Under the pieces are notes generated by a model. That model did not search any database and was not told the DNA's origin. It saw nothing but the letters and a program-made list of their open reading frames with translations. From Orlajensenia sp001423545 (GTDB lineage: Bacteria > Actinomycetota > Actinomycetes > Actinomycetales > Microbacteriaceae), in assembly GCA_001423545.1 (NCBI GenBank), contig LMOK01000003.1:124001-188000 (forward strand): a stretch of DNA of 64,000 bases, written 5' to 3'. Position numbers and translations under genes: made by a program. This document shows, piece by piece, positions 59,797 through 64,000 of this stretch (positions are counted from its first letter, which is position 1; the number at the start of each line of letters is the position of its first letter).

Positions 59797-60870
59797 TCAC
59801 CACTGCACGGACGGCCAGCCGTCGGCATCCCACTGCAGCGGCAGCAGCGCCAGCTCGAAGGCGCCGCCGGCGTCGCCGTTGTAGAAGTGCAGCGCCATCA
59901 TGCCGTCCGCCACGGACTGGCCGCCGGGCCCGATGCGCTCGCCGTCGGTGGCGATCACCGGGGTTCCGCCGTCCTGCAGGAGTGGGGTCCCGTCACGGTC
60001 GACGTACGGGCCCGTGGGTTCGTCGGCACGCCCGACGGCCACGTTGTACGTGCTCTTCACGCCCTGGCAGCAGGAGTCGCGCGACACGAAGAGGAAGAAG
60101 TCGCCATCGTGTTCCACGATGTACGGCGCCTCGATCGCGTTCGGCGGGCTCTGCCGGTCGGCAAGCCGCAGCGGGTCCGCGTCGTCGGCTCGCAGGCCGT
60201 CGGGCCACGCCAGCTCGACCATGCGGATGCCGCTCCAGAACGACCCGAAGGCCATCCACGGGGTGCCGTCGGAGTCCTCGACGATTCCGGGGTCGATGGC
60301 GTTGAAGTCGTCGCGCGTGGTCGACGTGACGACGGCGCCCCGGTCGACCCACTCGTAGTCGGGATCGTCGGGATCGAGCGTGCTGTTGGTGGCGAGGCCG
60401 ATGACCGACGCGTTCGTGCCGAACGTCGACGCCGAGTAGTACAGGTACCAGGTGCCGTCGTGCTCGACGAGCTCGGGCGCCCAGAGGTTCGACACCCCGG
60501 GAACGGCATCCGTCACCCAGTCGGGCTTCTCCTCCCACACCTCGCCGGCGTACTGCCAGCTGGTGCCGTCGGCGGAGGTGCGCACCTGGATGTTGCCGTC
60601 GGCCACGGACTGGTTGCCCGTGGAGTAGACGTACCAGGTGTCGCCATCGTGGGCGAGCGCCGGGTCGTGGGTCGACAGGTCCCCCGAGAGATCGCGGGCT
60701 CCGGATGCCGCACAGCCGGCGAGCCCGATGCTCGCCGCCAGCGCCACGGCGGCGAGGGCCGCGACGGAGCGCAGGCGCCCGCCCCGGCCGCCGCTGCCGG
60801 CCGCGGCGACGAGTGGGGGCCCCGCATGGCGCACCGTCATGGACGATCGGTGCGGCATGCGGGGAGTCAT
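59797..60870 (-). CDS. GH43 arabinan endo-/exo-arabinosidase, lipoprotein
   Basis: 357 aa; ATG 60870 or 60840, neither with a good ribosome site. The signal segment LRSVAALAAVALAASIGLAGC ends in a lipobox, so the enzyme is anchored outside. GH43 landmarks: STHDPALAHDGDTWYVYSTG (catalytic base Asp), DFNAIDPGIVEDSDG (pKa-modulating Asp) and NAIEAPYIVEHDGDFFLFVS (acid Glu). The five-bladed propeller fits about 300 residues, as for endo-1,5-arabinanases. It releases arabino-oligosaccharides for uptake by the ABC permeases upstream and hydrolysis by the GH51 enzyme. Thirteen bases after GH51. Confidence 0.92.
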   Translation of the reverse strand: MTPRMPHRSSMTVRHAGPPLVAAAGSGGRGGRLRSVAALAAVALAASIGLAGCAASGARDLSGDLSTHDPALAHDGDTWYVYSTGNQSVADGNIQVRTSADGTSWQYAGEVWEEKPDWVTDAVPGVSNLWAPELVEHDGTWYLYYSASTFGTNASVIGLATNSTLDPDDPDYEWVDRGAVVTSTTRDDFNAIDPGIVEDSDGTPWMAFGSFWSGIRMVELAWPDGLRADDADPLRLADRQSPPNAIEAPYIVEHDGDFFLFVSRDSCCQGVKSTYNVAVGRADEPTGPYVDRDGTPLLQDGGTPVIATDGERIGPGGQSVADGMMALHFYNGDAGGAFELALLPLQWDADGWPSVQW

Positions 60871-60883
60871 TCGTGCGCCGCGA

Positions 60884-62395
60884 TCAGCCGAGCGAGATCG
60901 CGGTCCACGACACCGGCGGCAGCGTGATCGTGAGCTCGCGCCCGTCGATCGCCGCGCTGTCGTTGGCGTGCACGCCGACGCGCTCGGGATCCTGCAGCGT
61001 GTTGACGGCCGTGAGGTCGTCGTCGGCCAGGGTGTGGGTCTCGAGGATGCCGACGGAGCCGAGCCCGCCGATGTCGACGGTCACGGTGATGGCCTCGGTC
61101 TGCGAACGATTGACGAGGAACACGGCCGAGCGGCCGGTCTCGTCGTCGTGCGTCGCGACGGCGTCGACCAGCGGAACCTCGCCGTAGACCTCGGTGGAGT
61201 AGGTGGGGGCGTCGAGCTTGAGCTCGAGCGCCCGACCCTGCGCGAGACGGGAGGTGATGGCGAACGGGAAGTAGGTGGTCTGCTTCCACGCGATGCCGCC
61301 GGGCTCGGTCATGATCGGCGCGATCACGTTCACGAGCTGGGCGAGGGAGGCGCTGGTCACGCGGTCGGCGTGCTTCAACAGCGAGATCATGAGGTTGCCG
61401 AAGACGACGGCATCCGCCACCGAATAGGCGTCCTCGAGCAGGCGCGGTGCGACGGGCCAGTTGTCGACGCCCTCGATCTTGTCGACGCCGTGGTAGCGGT
61501 CGATGTACCAGACGTTCCACTCGTCGAAGGAGATGTCGATGGTCTTCGAGCTGCCGTTGACGGCCTTCACGTGGTCGGCCGTGGCGACGACGGACTCGAT
61601 GAAGTGGTCCATGTCGACGGCGGAGGCGAGGAACGAGTCGAGGTCGCCGTTCTTCTCCTCGTAATAGGCGTGGCAGGAGATGTAGTCGACGTCGTCGTAG
61701 GTGTGGGTGAGCACGACGCGCTCCCACTCCCCGAAGGTGGGCATGTGGGCGCTCGACGATCCGCAGACCACGAGCTCGAGGGACGGGTCGACCTGGCGCA
61801 GGGCCTTCGCCGTCTGCGAGGCGATCTTGCCGTAGTCGTCCGCCGAGCGGTGGCCGAGCTGCCACGGTCCGTCCATCTCGTTGCCGAGGCACCACATCTT
61901 GACGCCGAACGCGTCGGTGGCGCCGTTGGCGATGCGCTGGTCGGAGAGCGCGGTGCCGCCCGAGATGTTGGAGTACTCGAGCAGGTCGAGGGCCTCCAGC
62001 GTGCCGCGGGTGCCGAGGTTGACGGCCAGCATCAGCTCGCTGCCGACCTTGTCGAGCCACGAGGCGAACTCGTGCAGGCCCACCTCGTTGGTCTCGGTGG
62101 AGTGCCAGGCCAGGTCGAGGCGACGCGGGCGGTCCTCCTTCGGCCCCACCGAGTCCTCCCAGCGGAAGCCGGAGACGAAGTTGCCGCCGGGATAGCGGAT
62201 GGCCGAGACGCCGAGCTCCTTCACCAGGTCGATGACGTCCTGGCGGAAGCCCTCGGCATCGGCGGTGGGGTGGCCGGGCTCGTAGAGGCCGTCGTAGACG
62301 CAGCGGCCGAGGTGCTCCACGAAGGAGCCGAAGAGGCGGCGGTTGATGGGACCGATCGCGAAGTGCGGATCGATGGTGAGGCGTGCGGTGGGCAT
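60884..62395 (-). CDS. GH51 alpha-L-arabinofuranosidase
   Basis: 503 aa, no signal peptide; cytoplasmic. It opens RLTIDPHFAIGPINRRLFGS, has RYPGGNFVSGFRWEDSVGP, the acid/base Glu in VKMWCLGNEMDGPWQLGHR and the nucleophile in ISFDEWNVWYIDRYHG, with SCHAYYEEKNGDL between. All are GH51 landmarks, and length is standard. It removes terminal arabinose from imported oligosaccharides. Sits between the permease genes and GH43 on one strand. Confidence 0.95.
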   Translation of the reverse strand: MPTARLTIDPHFAIGPINRRLFGSFVEHLGRCVYDGLYEPGHPTADAEGFRQDVIDLVKELGVSAIRYPGGNFVSGFRWEDSVGPKEDRPRRLDLAWHSTETNEVGLHEFASWLDKVGSELMLAVNLGTRGTLEALDLLEYSNISGGTALSDQRIANGATDAFGVKMWCLGNEMDGPWQLGHRSADDYGKIASQTAKALRQVDPSLELVVCGSSSAHMPTFGEWERVVLTHTYDDVDYISCHAYYEEKNGDLDSFLASAVDMDHFIESVVATADHVKAVNGSSKTIDISFDEWNVWYIDRYHGVDKIEGVDNWPVAPRLLEDAYSVADAVVFGNLMISLLKHADRVTSASLAQLVNVIAPIMTEPGGIAWKQTTYFPFAITSRLAQGRALELKLDAPTYSTEVYGEVPLVDAVATHDDETGRSAVFLVNRSQTEAITVTVDIGGLGSVGILETHTLADDDLTAVNTLQDPERVGVHANDSAAIDGRELTITLPPVSWTAISLG

Positions 62396-62482
62396 GGCGG
62401 TCTTTCTGGGTCGAGGTCGAGACGAGATCGAAGGTTCGGGGTCTGGTTCCGGGCCGGCCGGTCGGCTGCTCCGACGGATGCG

Positions 62483-63424
62483 CTACTTGATGCTTCCGAG
62501 GGAGAGTCCGCCCTGCCAGTAGCGCTGGAGGAAGAGGAACGACAGGATCAGCGGAAGTACCGAGATGAACGATCCGGAGGTGATGAGGTTCCACACCTGC
62601 TCCCCGCCGGCACCCGCGTTGGAGAGGGCGGTCCAGCGGTTGAGGCCCACGGTGACGGGCAGCAGTCCGGGGTCGGTGAGCACGGCGAGCGGGAGGAAGA
62701 AGTTGTTCCACGTTCCGACGACGCTCAGCAGCAGCACGGTGACGATCGCCGGCTTCAGCAGCGGCAGCGCCACGGTGAAGAAGGTGCGGATCTCGCCGGC
62801 ACCGTCGATGCGGGCGGCCTCGAGCATCTCGTCGGGCACGGCATCCTGCGTGTAGACCCGCATGAGGTAGACGCCGAACGGGCTCAACAGCGACGGCAGG
62901 ATGACAGCCCAGGCCGTGTTGATCAGCCCGTACTGGCTGAGCAGCATGAACGTGGGGATGACGAGAGCCGTCAGCGGCACCATGACGGAGCCGAGGATGA
63001 TGGTGAAGACGGCACCCCGCCCGCGGAAGCGGTACTTCGCGAAGCCGTAGCCGGCCAGGATCGACAGGATCGTCGCCCCGATTCCGCCGGAGAAGGCGTA
63101 CAGGAACGAGTTGCCGAGCCACGTCCAGTAGATGCCGCCCTCGTGGGTGAACAGTCCGGCGATGTTCTGGAACAGGGCGAAGTCGCCGTCGAACCAGAAC
63201 GCCGGGCTGGTGAACAGGCCGGAGTTGGACTTCGTGGCGGCGACGAACAGCCACCAGATCGGGATGATGAAGTAGATCCCGAGGATGACGAGGAAGACGT
63301 GCGAGCCGATGCGTCGCCTGCCGGTCCTCCGGCCGGGTCGCTGCGGTCCGCGGACCTCGTGCACCGGGATGCCGGTGGTGTGGTGGTCGCTCAGGTCGAC
63401 GTTGCGCTGGGAGAAGACGGTCAT
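62483..63424 (-). CDS. Carbohydrate ABC transporter permease (MalG type)
   Basis: 313 aa from ATG 63424; the stop of the upstream permease overlaps it as TGATG. An N-terminal extension of about 40 residues is basic and cytoplasmic. Six helices start IGSHVFLVILGIYFIIPIWW. The EAA loop reads EMLEAARIDGAGEIRTFFTV and ALPLLKP, which docks on the ATPase subunit. Second permease of the sugar transporter; with GH43 and GH51 downstream, arabino-oligosaccharide is the likely cargo. Confidence 0.93.
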   Translation of the reverse strand: MTVFSQRNVDLSDHHTTGIPVHEVRGPQRPGRRTGRRRIGSHVFLVILGIYFIIPIWWLFVAATKSNSGLFTSPAFWFDGDFALFQNIAGLFTHEGGIYWTWLGNSFLYAFSGGIGATILSILAGYGFAKYRFRGRGAVFTIILGSVMVPLTALVIPTFMLLSQYGLINTAWAVILPSLLSPFGVYLMRVYTQDAVPDEMLEAARIDGAGEIRTFFTVALPLLKPAIVTVLLLSVVGTWNNFFLPLAVLTDPGLLPVTVGLNRWTALSNAGAGGEQVWNLITSGSFISVLPLILSFLFLQRYWQGGLSLGSIK

Positions 63425-64000
63425 CACTTCAGTCCGCTCTGCTTGCGTGTGAGGAAGAGGAAGATGAACGAGCCGCCGAACACCAGGATGCCGAGCGAGA
63501 ACGCTATCGCCGAGGCGTAGTTGAACTGGCTGTAGGAGAAGGCGAGCGAGAAGGCGTACATGTTGGGCGTGTACGCCGCGTCGATCGCTCCCTGCGCGAT
63601 GTTGCGGAGCACGACGGGTTCGGTGAAGAACTGCAGGGTTCCGATGAGCGCGAACGTGATCACCATGACCATCGACGAGGAGATCATCGGCACCTTGATG
63701 CGGGTCGCGGTCTGCCAGCCGTTGGCGCCGTCGATGCGGGCGGCCTCGTAGATGGACGGATCGATGGACCGCAGCGCCGCGTAGATGACGACCATGTAGT
63801 AGCCGGCCCACTGCCACGTGACGATGTTGACGAGAGCGCCGAAGATCGTGTCGGAGGCGAGGAAGTTGGGGGTGTCGAGGCCGAAGAGGCCGAACACCGA
63901 CGACGCCGGACCGAACCGGGGGCTGTAGAGGAAGCTCCACATGAGGGCTCCGATGACGACCGGGATGGCGTACGGAGCGAAGATGAACAGCCGGCTGAGC
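63424..64000 (-). CDS. Carbohydrate ABC transporter permease (MalF type), 5' end outside window
   Basis: 192 visible codons up to the window edge; the gene begins beyond base 64000. The frame reads LFIFAPYAIPVVIGALMWSF and then WAGYYMVVIYAALRSIDPSI, YEAARIDGANGWQTATRIKV and PMISSSMVMVITFALIG, which includes the EAA loop. It ends FIFLFLTRKQSGLK. It forms the heterodimeric channel with the MalG-type permease it overlaps. The missing binding protein is probably the next gene upstream. Confidence 0.93.
   Translation of the reverse strand, partial: LSRLFIFAPYAIPVVIGALMWSFLYSPRFGPASSVFGLFGLDTPNFLASDTIFGALVNIVTWQWAGYYMVVIYAALRSIDPSIYEAARIDGANGWQTATRIKVPMISSSMVMVITFALIGTLQFFTEPVVLRNIAQGAIDAAYTPNMYAFSLAFSYSQFNYASAIAFSLGILVFGGSFIFLFLTRKQSGLK

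Overview
The window is chromosomal DNA of a high-GC actinobacterium, most likely a member of the Microbacteriaceae. The evidence is about two-thirds GC, gene content typical of that family (Rv2578c-type radical SAM protein, Mqo, DUF853 HerA-like ATPase, alditol oxidase, dnaX-recR and lysC-asd order), a small bacterial-type SRP RNA, and tight operons with 4-nt ATGA overlaps. No phage, insertion sequence or CRISPR array was seen. Genus-level placement is inference.

Region 1 (1-13.5 kb, all minus strand) is one exopolysaccharide operon read from 13345 toward 1. Its order is Wzc-type tyrosine kinase, low-Mr tyrosine phosphatase, an anchored BNR-repeat protein, a PglF-type membrane 4,6-dehydratase, a DegT aminotransferase, an aminotransferase-like protein, a FemAB-like protein, a PglC-like priming sugar transferase, a GNAT acetyltransferase, a 50-aa ORF, a truncated FnlA/CapD remnant, two GT4 glycosyltransferases, a flippase with a probable CTG start, and the start of a further gene. 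Dehydratase, aminotransferase, acetyltransferase and priming transferase would suffice to make and load a diacetamido-trideoxyhexose of the bacillosamine type (inference). The FnlA remnant beside a WbuB-like transferase suggests that a fucosamine branch was lost by deletion.

Region 2 (13.5-26 kb) holds thymidine kinase, a three-gene signalling operon (histidine kinase, kinase-like membrane protein, LuxR-type regulator), and a radical SAM protein whose iron-sulfur motif is split by a mini-intein and whose promoter carries an SOS box. It continues with an ABC-F protein behind a long leader holding a two-codon upstream ORF, malate:quinone oxidoreductase, a VOC protein, an alkaline phosphatase behind a PHO box, and a divergent membrane-protein/MerR pair with palindromic operators.

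Region 3 (26-41 kb) holds two paralogous SGNH-hydrolase lipoproteins flanking an OmpR-type regulator, a PAS histidine kinase and a degenerate-GGDEF membrane protein. It then carries asd and lysC (with an internal beta-subunit start), recR-dnaX, and an MFS exporter with its ArsR-type regulator.

Region 4 (41-55 kb) holds ackA-pta, a DUF1254 protein, divergent SRP RNA and tRNA-Ser(GGA) genes whose 3' halves and terminators are both duplicated in tandem, then AraC/VOC, a HerA-like ATPase, an NAD(P)-binding protein, a PrmC-like methyltransferase with a quinone oxidoreductase, and a streptomycin-kinase-like gene.

Region 5 (55-64 kb, minus strand) holds a saccharopine dehydrogenase-like gene, a GNAT and an enolase-superfamily racemase/OSBS in one operon, alditol oxidase, and an arabinan-use cluster (GH43, GH51 and two ABC sugar permeases, the second cut by the window edge).

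The whole window is peppered with the sequence CGGATGCCG and its complement, far above chance and often against normal codon choice. Paired inverted copies form intergenic hairpins. This DUS/USS-like pattern is the most unusual signal seen.
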